Below are positions 14,540 through 20,720 of a stretch of 20,720 nt of DNA, in pieces (position 1 is the stretch's first letter; every line of letters starts with the position of its first letter). Origin of the DNA: Actinomycetota bacterium. Its GTDB lineage: Bacteria > Actinomycetota > Actinomycetes > Nanopelagicales > Nanopelagicaceae. The stretch lies in contig WLDY01000002.1 in the NCBI GenBank assembly GCA_009704555.1, positions 1 through 20,720 on the forward strand, read 5' to 3'. Both the position numbers and the translations under genes were made by a program. Below the pieces are notes generated by a model. That model searched no databases. It worked only from the letters and a program-made list of their open reading frames with translations, and was not told the DNA's origin.

Positions 14540-15107
14540 TCTCGTCCCACCGGACGAAAAGACTCGTCACGAGCGATTACGGATCGCTCGTGACCTGCAC
14601 GACACGGTCGCACAACGCCTTGCCGGACTCGGCTACTCGCTCGATGCCACGATCGCCGATGAGAGCATCCCGAGTGATCGCAAGCGAAGCCTTCGCGAGA
14701 TCCGATTCGAGTTGAGTCAGGTCGTAGAAGAGCTTCGAGATGAGATCCTCGCGCTTCGGAGTGACCCACGAAGTTCCATCGAAGAATGGTTACGAGAGCG
14801 CCTGAAGCTAGAGATCAACTGGCAGCGTTTCGATTCCCTCGAAATCGCAGATCGGGAACGGGAAGAAGTCCAATACGTTCTCCTGGAACTCCTCCAGAAT
14901 GCAATCTCCCATCAAGGCATCACTTCGATTGATGTCGAGGAGTTGAAGAGGATTCTGTCTGTCACCTTCCGTGATGCGAAAGCACCCGTAGTGAAGAAGT
15001 TCTCGAGCACTCCAGCTCTCGGCCGAGTGGGCCTCCGAGAGAGACTGATCCGAGTCGGCGCAGATCTCGAGGAGTCGGAGGAAGGCTTCATCATTCGATG
15101 GCAGTAG
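14532..15107 (+). CDS. Sensorless NarL/DesK-type histidine kinase (HisKA_3) with degenerate ATPase
   Basis: A 191-residue soluble protein with no membrane helices and no sensory domain. The dimerisation helix RLRIARDLHDTVAQRLAGLGYSLD carries the phospho-acceptor His23, the signature of HisKA_3 kinases. The HATPase part is short: an N-box-like LLELLQNAISHQ (Asn123) and the GLRERLIRVGADLE segment remain. At the position of the ATP-binding D-x-G-x-G motif, however, it reads FRDAKAP, so catalysis may be impaired or unusual. Start TTG 14532 overlaps the fadD stop by eight bases, and its own stop overlaps the response-regulator ATG by ten bases. The three genes therefore look like one translationally coupled unit. 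Confidence 0.82.
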   Translation: MPDLVPPDEKTRHERLRIARDLHDTVAQRLAGLGYSLDATIADESIPSDRKRSLREIRFELSQVVEELRDEILALRSDPRSSIEEWLRERLKLEINWQRFDSLEIADREREEVQYVLLELLQNAISHQGITSIDVEELKRILSVTFRDAKAPVVKKFSSTPALGRVGLRERLIRVGADLEESEEGFIIRWQ

Positions 15108-15754
15108 AGGCTCCGTTGAGACTTCTCATCGTGGATGACCATGCGGTCGTCCGCGAAGGTGTCGCGCGAGCCTTGACTGCCAACAAGAGTGACTCGATCA
15201 TCGCTCACGCAACGACTCTCGCGGAGGCACAGTCGCGCTTGGCTGCGGAGAGTTTCGATGTCGCCATTGTAGATATCCATCTTGCGGACAATTCCGGCCT
15301 TGAACTCGTGCTGTGGATTCGTGAGAACTCCTTGACCATGGGAGTGATTGTCTTCTCGATGAACAACCATCCTGAATACATACTTGCGGCGATGGATAAC
15401 GGCGCTTCCGGTTTTCTCGACAAGAGCGCACCGATCTCGGAATTGATGACGATGATCGAGACGGTTGCTCGGAGTCCATTGATCTTCCAATGCAAGGATC
15501 TCCAACGAGCCCTGGCCTATCGACGTTCCAAGACCACGCTCACGGCTCGAGAGGTGGAGATACTCCAATTACTGCCGACCGGAAAGACCTACACCGAGCT
15601 GGCGGAGACGCTCTTCATCAGCGAGAGCACGCTCAAGACTCATCTGCAATCGATCTACCGAAAGCTCACTGCGCGAAATCGGCTCGAGGCGATCAACGAA
15701 GCAAGGCAGCTCGGAATTCTGCCGCCCATCGATCCCAACTCCACTCAGAAGTGA
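15098..15754 (+). CDS. NarL/FixJ family response regulator with LuxR-type HTH
   Basis: A 218-residue regulator. The receiver domain (about 6-125) has the acidic pair Asp13-Asp14, phospho-acceptor Asp59 in VAIVDIH, Ser87 and Lys109. The C-terminal LuxR helix-turn-helix (about 137-200) reads LTAREVEILQLLPTGKTYTELAETLFISESTLKTHLQSIYRKL. All phosphorylation residues are intact, in contrast to its partner kinase. It starts inside the kinase gene (ten-base overlap). The natural inference is control of acyl-CoA or envelope lipid genes, since it is co-transcribed with fadD, but its target is unknown. Its last 62 bases overlap the 3' end of the convergent mannosyltransferase gene. Confidence 0.93.
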   Translation: MAVEAPLRLLIVDDHAVVREGVARALTANKSDSIIAHATTLAEAQSRLAAESFDVAIVDIHLADNSGLELVLWIRENSLTMGVIVFSMNNHPEYILAAMDNGASGFLDKSAPISELMTMIETVARSPLIFQCKDLQRALAYRRSKTTLTAREVEILQLLPTGKTYTELAETLFISESTLKTHLQSIYRKLTARNRLEAINEARQLGILPPIDPNSTQK

Positions 15755-16865
15755 CCCACTCCCGTCCCTTGAGTCCCATCGCACGAGCGCGGGAAGGGTT
15801 CCGGAGCAATTGAGCACAGGCGTCGGTGATCGAAACGACGTCTTCGCCGTCGACGATGAATCCGGTCTCGCCATCGATGACTGCATCCGGCGCGCCACCC
15901 GAGCGGCCGACGATGACTGGTAGAGCGCAACCACTCGCTTCGAGATAGACGATCCCAAGTCCTTCCACCTCAAGACCGGCCAAACGATCACGTGACGGCA
16001 TGGCAAAGATCTCAGCGATCGAGAGATAGAGCGGCAATTGCTCGAGCTGCAGACGCCCCACAAAAGTGATGGCATCACGTACCTCGTTGCGCCTTGCAAT
16101 CGATTCAAGCCGCTCACGATATGGCCCCTCTCCTACAAGGATGAGGTGCACTTCCGGGAACTCCGCCCTAAGGCGCGCTATCGACTCGATCAATCGATCC
16201 TGCCCCTTGCGATGGACAAGGCGACCCACGGAGATGATGATCTGCTTTCCATCCAAACCAAGTTTTGAACGTATCTCACTCTTGCGCTGATCCTCGTTGA
16301 TCGGAGAGAAGTGTTCGAGATCGATTCCTGGTGCGATTTGGATCAGCTTCTTTCGATCTCTCTCGCGCACACCCTGACTGATCTCCGCCTTGGTGTAACG
16401 AGTGAGGTATCCGAGCGCATCAAGTGAGCCTGCGATGGTCCGCATCAGAGCCGAGAATGGCGGGATCTTCGCCCACCACACCTCGTGACCATGGGTAAGG
16501 GCGATCGCTCGAAGCGTGTTCTTGCGACGCTTGAGATAGGGCGTCATGAGTGCAAGAGGGGCGGCAGCACCGAACCAGAGGTGTGTGACCTCCTCCTTCT
16601 CTATGATCCTTGAGATCGCTCTGATGACTCGTGGCGTAGGAAGCAGGATTCGGCTTCGATCTCTAAAAACACGGACACCGTGTGCGTCCTGCCACTTCTT
16701 GTCATGAACATCCGCACCGTTCTGATCAGATGTATAGACAAGAGTCGAGCCGGGGTCCATACGCGCGAGAAGACCCATCACGAAGGTTTCGATGCCTCCA
16801 GCGCGAGGTCCGAAATCGTTGGTGATGAGGAGGATCTTTGGGCTAGAGACGCCTTGCACCGACAT
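15693..16865 (-). CDS. pimB: GT4 glycosyltransferase, PimB'-like phosphatidylinositol mannoside mannosyltransferase
   Basis: A 390-residue GT-B glycosyltransferase. The segments LLITNDFGPRAGGIETF (12-28), ILLPTPRVIRAI, LWFGAAAPLALM, ALTHGHEVWWAK and FAMPSRDRLAGLEVEGLGIVYLE with the E-x7-E motif all match PimB' of Corynebacterium and Mycobacterium (Rv2188c). That enzyme adds the second GDP-mannose-derived mannose to Ac1PIM1 at the inner membrane. ino1 in this window supplies the inositol for the same lipids. Start ATG 16865 overlaps the upstream NlpC/P60 gene by 23 bases and has GGACGAAAG upstream. A longer frame from 17027 lies entirely inside the NlpC/P60 coding region and is rejected. Confidence 0.88.
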   Translation of the reverse strand: MSVQGVSSPKILLITNDFGPRAGGIETFVMGLLARMDPGSTLVYTSDQNGADVHDKKWQDAHGVRVFRDRSRILLPTPRVIRAISRIIEKEEVTHLWFGAAAPLALMTPYLKRRKNTLRAIALTHGHEVWWAKIPPFSALMRTIAGSLDALGYLTRYTKAEISQGVRERDRKKLIQIAPGIDLEHFSPINEDQRKSEIRSKLGLDGKQIIISVGRLVHRKGQDRLIESIARLRAEFPEVHLILVGEGPYRERLESIARRNEVRDAITFVGRLQLEQLPLYLSIAEIFAMPSRDRLAGLEVEGLGIVYLEASGCALPVIVGRSGGAPDAVIDGETGFIVDGEDVVSITDACAQLLRNPSRARAMGLKGREWVTSEWSWDRWAAEFRAALLR

Positions 16866-17847
16866 ATGGCTTTCGTCCGAACCAGGCACCAAATGTCGCG
16901 ACTTGAACTCGCGCCCCTGGGCGCGGAGCATGAACCATCTTGTTACCGCCGAGGTAGATACCGACATGGGATATCGGTCGACCGAAGAAGATGAGATCGC
17001 CCGGTTTGAGCGCGCTCCTTGCGACACTCTTACCTCGATTGAACTGAGCTCGCGAGGAGTGTGGCAGCGAGACCCCTGCTGATTGGAAGGCTCGCATCGT
17101 CAGTCCGCTGCAATCCCACCGGGTAGGACCAGCGGCGCCAAAGACGTAGTTGTCGCCAATCTGATTCATGGCATAGCGAAGTGCAATACCTGCTCTACCG
17201 GAGACTGAATTGAGACCCCTCGCAGCCGCCAACGATCGCCTCTGGGCTTCGTCCTGCTCCTTCTTATTGAGAGCGGCGAGACGAGCTCGGTCTTCTTTGC
17301 GGAGCTTGTTGAGGAGGGCCTGTGCTTCCTTCAATTTCGATTGAGCGAGAGCGGCTTGTTTGCGATAGCGAGCCTCAGTTGCAGCGACGATCCTGACCTT
17401 CTGTTCCACCGTGATGGAAGTCGCTTCCAAACGCTGCTTTGCTACCGCGTACTTGCGCAATTGTGCGGACTTGCGGCGGGTGACCGCTTCAAGCGAGCCA
17501 GCAGCCGAGAGATAGAGGGTCGGGTCCTGCGAGAAGAGAAGTTCCAAGGAGTCCGAGAGCCCGCCACTCATGTACTGCGAGTTTGCAATGGCACCCAAGG
17601 ATTGTCGAAGTCGTTCGAGGGATGCTTTCTGATCGGCCTCCTCGGCCTGAACCGAAGAGAGTTGCTTCTTGAGGTTAGCCAACTGAACCTTGGCGGCTTG
17701 GGCGCCCTCTGCTGCCTCAGCGGCATCCTCTTGGAGCATGATGACTTGGGCCCGCACCTCTTCGATTGTGGGTTTCGCCTGTGCAGGCGAGGCAAGCGAA
17801 GCGGCGAGCACCAGTGCGAGGACGAGCGTTCCTCTCGAGCGCAGCAT
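16843..17847 (-). CDS. Secreted NlpC/P60 peptidoglycan endopeptidase with coiled-coil N-terminus
   Basis: A 334-residue exported cell-wall hydrolase. A signal peptide (MLRSRGTLVLALVLAASLA, cleavage likely after AQA near residue 24) is followed by a long alanine/lysine/glutamate-rich coiled coil (about 25-215). The C-terminal NlpC/P60 domain (about 218-334) has Cys246 in WDCSGL, His294 in ISHVGIYLG and His306 in VHAP as the catalytic set. It would cut D-Glu-mDAP type bonds, as in the RipA/RipC family. Start 17847 is preferred over ATG 17883 because the signal peptide begins there and TACCCT (17854-17859) ends six bases upstream. It is followed by pimB with a 23-base overlap. Confidence 0.93.
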   Translation of the reverse strand: MLRSRGTLVLALVLAASLASPAQAKPTIEEVRAQVIMLQEDAAEAAEGAQAAKVQLANLKKQLSSVQAEEADQKASLERLRQSLGAIANSQYMSGGLSDSLELLFSQDPTLYLSAAGSLEAVTRRKSAQLRKYAVAKQRLEATSITVEQKVRIVAATEARYRKQAALAQSKLKEAQALLNKLRKEDRARLAALNKKEQDEAQRRSLAAARGLNSVSGRAGIALRYAMNQIGDNYVFGAAGPTRWDCSGLTMRAFQSAGVSLPHSSRAQFNRGKSVARSALKPGDLIFFGRPISHVGIYLGGNKMVHAPRPGARVQVATFGAWFGRKPYVGARRL

Positions 17848-17853
17848 GTGGGG

Positions 17854-17859
17854 AGGGTA
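17854..17859 (-). promoter_or_regulatory. Predicted -10 hexamer of a leaderless promoter (NlpC/P60 gene)
   Basis: TACCCT on the minus strand ends six bases before ATG 17847, and the gap CCCCAC holds no ribosome-binding site. It lies in the 62-base gap after the CxxC gene. Confidence 0.5.
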
Positions 17860-17909
17860 ACGGCATGGGTCTTCGCCTCTCAATTTGAGACGAGTCTGCT
17901 AAGCGTGAA

Positions 17910-18152
17910 TCAGCCGAAATTCACAGGAAGGAAGCGCATCGGAGGCACCAAACCTCGAGAAGAGAGTAGGGCGAGCGCTTGATCCGTGGCGGGGTCAGTC
18001 TCCTCGCCACTGGTCTCCTCTGATCTCAGCCTCTTAGCCGATGTCACGAGAGAGTCGATGGAGATGATGACCGAGACGACGCAATCGTTACAGGCTTCAT
18101 TCTCGGTGAGACTTGGATCGTAGAGGGCACAAGATTCGCAATCGATGATCAT
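17910..18152 (-). CDS. Small conserved actinobacterial protein with two CxxC motifs
   Basis: An 80-residue protein beginning MIIDCESCALYD, then NEACNDCVVSVIIS and ending ALALLSSRGLVPPMRFLP. The pairs CESC (5-8) and CNDC (21-24) could bind zinc or an iron-sulfur cluster. From memory, similar short proteins with an IDC-x2-C / CGDC-V / AGLVPPLR layout occur next to NlpC/P60 genes in many actinobacteria; no function is known to me. The middle (about 35-55) is acidic and probably flexible. It is the first gene upstream of the NlpC/P60-pimB pair on the same strand. TAGTCT (18159-18164) ends six bases before its ATG. Confidence 0.8.
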   Translation of the reverse strand: MIIDCESCALYDPSLTENEACNDCVVSVIISIDSLVTSAKRLRSEETSGEETDPATDQALALLSSRGLVPPMRFLPVNFG

Positions 18153-18158
18153 GACGAA

Positions 18159-18168
18159 AGACTAGGTT
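18159..18168. promoter_or_regulatory. Overlapping divergent -10 elements between CxxC gene and RibD_C gene
   Basis: On the minus strand TAGTCT (18159-18164) ends six bases before the CxxC ATG. On the plus strand TAGGTT (18163-18168) ends 11 bases before ATG 18180. The two hexamers share two bases, so the two divergent promoters cannot be occupied at once. The start codons are only 27 bases apart. Confidence 0.45.
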
Positions 18169-18179
18169 TGACCACTGAC

Positions 18180-18710
18180 ATGAACCCGACCTTGAGTCCC
18201 GAACCACTCCCCAATGAGGTCAAGGTGATCGCCTCTCTTCTCATCGATCCGAAGGGCCGTGTTCGGGACGGGGTCAGTTCCAGACCCCTCAGCTCTGCCG
18301 AGGATCGCCAGCGCTTCCTCGCCCTTCGAGCCCTCGCCGATTGCATCGTGATCGGCCGAAGGACATCGGAAGCCGAGTCCTATGCCAATACAAAGGTCCC
18401 GGTGGTCGTCTACTCAAGGAGAACCCAACCGATCACTCGATGGGATCTCGAAATTGAGCGCCTGCAGAGAGAGTACGGACCTCGAATCGTGATCGAAGCT
18501 GGGCCAGATCTCTTAGAGCAACTCTTAGAGGAGGATCTGATCGATCGCCTCTATCTCACCAAGACATCACGAGAGAGTAACGATGAAAGTAGTCCGCGCC
18601 TCGACCTCAGAGTCCTCGACAGAGAAGGCGCCATGGATCTCATCGAGAGGATTCAGGGATCAGAGGATCTCTTCGAGGTCTACCAACGAAGATCGCTATC
18701 GAGGCGATGA
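18180..18710 (+). CDS. RibD C-terminal-domain/dihydrofolate-reductase-like reductase
   Basis: A 176-residue protein of the RibD_C (DHFR-fold) family. VKVIASLLIDPKGRVRDG, ALADCIVIGRRTSEAE and IVIEAGPDLLEQLLEEDLIDRLYLT correspond to the family's first strand, the NADPH-side T/R-x-E segment and the E-G-G-P-like loop near the C-terminus (here EAGP). Such stand-alone proteins reduce pyrimidine or pteridine intermediates, but the substrate of this one is not evident and no riboflavin genes are nearby. ATG 18180 is the chosen start; TTG 18168 is in frame but lies at the likely -10. The stop is eight bases from the convergent EamA gene. Confidence 0.82.
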   Translation: MNPTLSPEPLPNEVKVIASLLIDPKGRVRDGVSSRPLSSAEDRQRFLALRALADCIVIGRRTSEAESYANTKVPVVVYSRRTQPITRWDLEIERLQREYGPRIVIEAGPDLLEQLLEEDLIDRLYLTKTSRESNDESSPRLDLRVLDREGAMDLIERIQGSEDLFEVYQRRSLSRR

Positions 18711-18718
18711 CCTCCAGA

Positions 18719-19555
18719 TCAGCCCAGTGCGATCGTGGCAACGCCTGTCACTGCAGTGACGACACCGGCATATTGGATGCGGTGTAGTCGCTCCTTGAGG
18801 ATGCCGAAGGCGAGCATCGCTGTGACGATTGGGAAGAGTGAACCGAGGACGATCGCGATTGAGACAAGGCCCTTTGTCGTTGCTATGCCAAGGGTCAAGT
18901 TCGCAAGGAAGTCTGCGATGCCGACGAAGATCAGCGCGGGATAGTCGCGAGCTGCGAAGCCTCCGGTAGTACGAAAGTAGAGCGCCAGAAGAATCACAAT
19001 AGTCACCGAGGCGACGCGCATCGATGTCATCGTAAGGAGTGGAGCGGTCTCAGATCCACGCCATAGGAAGGTCAATGAGAGACCGAAGAAGACCGCAGCA
19101 GCCACGCCAAGTAAGACGGGACGAAATGTCGCACCCTTCAACTCAGGACCGCTTGCCATGAATGCTCCTGAGAGAGCGATCGCCATCCCGAGAAGTTGAA
19201 CGGATGATGCGCGTTCACCACCGATGAAGGCGATCATCAGTGGGATCAAGGCCGAGAGTGAAGCGATCGGCGCTACAACTCCCATCCGACCCGTTGCCAG
19301 TCCGGTGTAAAGCGAGACCAAGCCGATGAAACCAGTCAATCCAGCGATCACGCCGGAAACGAAGTACCCGTCGAATTCCAGCGTCGGTGAGACGAAGGAA
19401 CCAGTGAGGATGACTGCGAGCAAGGCAAAGACCAAGCCAAAGACTTGCGAGAAACCTGTGACTGCAAGCGCCTTGTAGCGCTTGGAGAGATTCCCGCCAA
19501 GAAAATCTGATGTTCCCCAGAGCAGGCTTGATAGAAGTGCAAGAAGCGCAGCCAT
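18719..19555 (-). CDS. EamA/DMT family transporter (second copy, unrelated subfamily)
   Basis: A 278-residue protein with about ten membrane helices and the N-terminal MAALLALLSSLLWGTSDFLGG typical of the EamA family. The charged loop GSETAPLLTMTSMR and C-terminal SIAIVLGSLFPIVTAMLAFGILKERLH are in the second repeat. The substrate is unknown, and it is not close to the YedA-like gene at 166-1095. I start it at ATG 19555; the frame extends to 19645 but the extra 30 residues are polar and overlap the divergent DUF3000 gene. TAGGCT (19564-19569) ends eight bases before the ATG, a slightly loose match to the leaderless layout. Confidence 0.88.
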   Translation of the reverse strand: MAALLALLSSLLWGTSDFLGGNLSKRYKALAVTGFSQVFGLVFALLAVILTGSFVSPTLEFDGYFVSGVIAGLTGFIGLVSLYTGLATGRMGVVAPIASLSALIPLMIAFIGGERASSVQLLGMAIALSGAFMASGPELKGATFRPVLLGVAAAVFFGLSLTFLWRGSETAPLLTMTSMRVASVTIVILLALYFRTTGGFAARDYPALIFVGIADFLANLTLGIATTKGLVSIAIVLGSLFPIVTAMLAFGILKERLHRIQYAGVVTAVTGVATIALG

Positions 19556-19563
19556 GACGCGCG

Positions 19564-19609
19564 AGCCTACACGCGCCTCCCTCGAATCATCATGAGGGAC
19601 TTCTACCCT
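19564..19609. promoter_or_regulatory. Divergent promoter region between EamA and DUF3000 genes
   Basis: The 60-base gap carries a minus-strand -10 candidate TAGGCT (19564-19569, eight bases before ATG 19555) and a plus-strand TACCCT (19604-19609, six bases before ATG 19616). Neither gene shows a ribosome-binding site. Confidence 0.5.
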
Positions 19610-19615
19610 TCTCCT

Positions 19616-20197
19616 ATGGGTGAGATCGCCAAGTTCTTCTCGCAATTCAAGGATGAGATGGCCGCCTTGGATTTGCGAAGCGAGATCCTGCTCGAGGAAG
19701 TTCCACCGCCGACGAAACTCGCGCCACTCGCCTATGCCGTCACAGCAGATATCCCGCTGAGTGAGGATGAGGATCCTGAGAGCGATGACGGTGACTATGC
19801 GACGGGGCGGTTCGTCCTCCTTGCGGATCCGGAGTACAAGGAAGCATGGCAGGGTGAATTCCGCGCAGTGACATTCGTTCGCGCACCGATCGATGATGAG
19901 ATGGCCTTTGATCCGATGCTCAACGATGTCGGGTGGAGCTGGCTCGAAGATGCGCTACGCAACGAGGATGCCAGCGCGATAGCACTTAGCGGCACGGTGA
20001 CTCGAGTGGCGAGTAAGTCCTTCGGACAATTGGCGCCGCAACCGGATCAATCCGAGATCGAGATCCGAGGTTCATGGACACCGACCGAGGGTGCGCTGCT
20101 GATCAATCATGCGAGAGCCTGGATCACCCTCCTTGAGATGGTGGCGGGTGTAGTGCCACTGCCTGAAGGCGTCGCTTCATTGAACCGTCGTCGATAG
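19616..20197 (+). CDS. DUF3000 family protein
   Basis: A 193-residue soluble acidic protein matching the actinobacterial DUF3000 family: EIAKFFSQFKDEM, LEEVPPPTKLAPLAYAVTAD, RFVLLADPEYKEAWQGEFRAVTFVRAPID and VGWSWLEDAL are recognisable. Its function is unknown. It is usually found immediately upstream of RNase D, as here (Rv2680-Rv2681 order in M. tuberculosis, from memory). ATG 19592 is in frame, but TACCCT (19604-19609) followed by six bases makes ATG 19616 the better, leaderless start. The stop lies 47 bases before the RNase D start. Confidence 0.88.
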   Translation: MGEIAKFFSQFKDEMAALDLRSEILLEEVPPPTKLAPLAYAVTADIPLSEDEDPESDDGDYATGRFVLLADPEYKEAWQGEFRAVTFVRAPIDDEMAFDPMLNDVGWSWLEDALRNEDASAIALSGTVTRVASKSFGQLAPQPDQSEIEIRGSWTPTEGALLINHARAWITLLEMVAGVVPLPEGVASLNRRR

Positions 20198-20244
20198 TCG
20201 CGGCTGCAGCACGTGCGCGTTCATCGTATGGTGATGAGGCAGCC

Positions 20245-20720
20245 TTGAGCCAAGAGATCGAAGAGCCAGTCGAACCCTTCCCCCTCCATAGACCGCGTTT
20301 CGAATTAGCGCCTCTCGTCATAACCGCGGACCAGTTCGAGATGGCAATCGCTGAGCTAAGTCAAGGAAGTGGAGCGCTGGCAGTCGATGCCGAACGCGCC
20401 TCTGGTTATCGCTATTTCTCAAACGCATACCTCTTCCAGTTCTATCGTCGCGGAAGTCGGATATTCCTGGTAGATCCCACGACGCTTCGTGATGAAGAGA
20501 AGCTGATCCAAGAATTCAATCAACGCCTCGGTGGCGATGAGTGGATCATCCATGCGAGTACGCAGGACCTTCCGTGTATTCGAGAGTTCGGCTTTTCGCC
20601 GCGATTTCTCTTCGACACGGAGCTAGGGGCTCGCCTCGCGGGCTTGCCTCGAGTGGGTTTAGGTCCACTTACCGAGCAATTACTCGCGCTCTCCCTCGCC
20701 AAAGAACACAGCGCTGTCGA
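20245..20720 (+). CDS. Ribonuclease D, N-terminal part (3' end outside window)
   Basis: The frame from TTG 20245 stays open to the window end (158 codons). It opens SQEIEEPVEPFPLHRPRF. The exonuclease core follows: AVDAERASGYRY holds the DEDD Asp-x-Glu metal ligands, FLVDP follows, and then WIIHASTQDLPCIREFG with the next Asp (HASTQD), and LFDTELGARLAG. This is the 3'-5' exonuclease domain of RNase D, which trims tRNA and other RNA 3' ends. The HRDC domain would follow outside the window. TTG is the only standard start in the frame after its last upstream stop, and GAGG lies five bases upstream. It probably forms an operon with the DUF3000 gene. Confidence 0.9.
   Translation, partial: MSQEIEEPVEPFPLHRPRFELAPLVITADQFEMAIAELSQGSGALAVDAERASGYRYFSNAYLFQFYRRGSRIFLVDPTTLRDEEKLIQEFNQRLGGDEWIIHASTQDLPCIREFGFSPRFLFDTELGARLAGLPRVGLGPLTEQLLALSLAKEHSAV

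Noticed and set aside
13700..14769. Long antisense frames over fadD and the kinase gene (also 3901-4374, 7505-8041, 15569-16117)
   Set aside because: They mirror well-recognised genes on the other strand, and their translations show no domain, only skewed composition.
16866..17027. Longer N-terminus for the mannosyltransferase
   Set aside because: The extension lies inside the NlpC/P60 gene, and the PimB-type homology begins after Met at 16865.
1..20720. Apparent abundance of GATC and CGATCG
   Set aside because: Explained by frequent GAT and ATC codons; no clustering suggesting an origin or special site was seen.

Overview
The window looks like chromosomal DNA from a moderately GC-rich actinobacterium, possibly a streamlined aquatic lineage. 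Evidence: an actinobacterial-type myo-inositol-1-phosphate synthase behind a PadR regulator, a PimB'-like mannosyltransferase next to an NlpC/P60 hydrolase, a DUF3000-RNase D pair, and a small CxxC protein typical of the phylum. Coding density is very high. Many genes overlap by 1-70 bases, both in operons and where convergent genes meet. I see no rRNA, tRNA, CRISPR array, insertion sequence or prophage.

Layout. 3-236: C-terminus of a class I glutamine amidotransferase. 166-1095 (-): YedA-like EamA exporter. 1175-3727 (+): cbiM-cbiN-cbiQ-cbiO cobalt/nickel ECF transporter operon. 3744-5336 (-): ECI2-like enoyl-CoA isomerase followed by an HSDL2-like short-chain dehydrogenase. 5387-7017 (-): padR-ino1 operon with a strong dyad operator. 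7247-8560 (+): UraA-type uracil permease with a structured leader and a strong terminator. 8710-9411 (+): PD-(D/E)XK nuclease with two CxxC pairs. 9415-10158 (-): PlsC-like acyltransferase. 10235-11266 (+): Gfo/Idh/MocA oxidoreductase. 11213-12606 (-): SRPBCC protein and ROK sugar kinase. 12722-15754 (+): long-chain acyl-CoA synthetase, sensorless histidine kinase, NarL-type response regulator. 15693-18152 (-): CxxC protein, NlpC/P60 hydrolase, PimB'-like mannosyltransferase. 18180-18710 (+): RibD_C/DHFR-like reductase. 18719-19555 (-): second EamA transporter. 19616-20197 (+): DUF3000. 20245-end (+): RNase D, truncated by the window.

How the genes connect. The envelope theme is strong. Ino1 makes the inositol phosphate needed for phosphatidylinositol, PlsC makes phosphatidic acid, FadD activates fatty acids and PimB' mannosylates phosphatidylinositol mannosides. 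The plsC / SRPBCC / fadD / pimB / NlpC-P60 order resembles the Rv2182c-Rv2190c neighbourhood of Mycobacterium tuberculosis (from memory of that genome). A histidine kinase and response regulator sit directly behind fadD.

The most informative signal outside the genes is a recurrent promoter arrangement. In ten transcription units a TANNNT hexamer ends 6 or 7 bases before the start codon with no usable Shine-Dalgarno, which implies leaderless transcription. It also corrects several gene starts. Other points are a cbiQ whose conserved N-terminus has no ATG/GTG/TTG start, a CbiM with residues placed before its metal-binding N-terminus, and several perfect or near-perfect dyads in promoter regions. 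I did not find a clearly new defence or mobile system.
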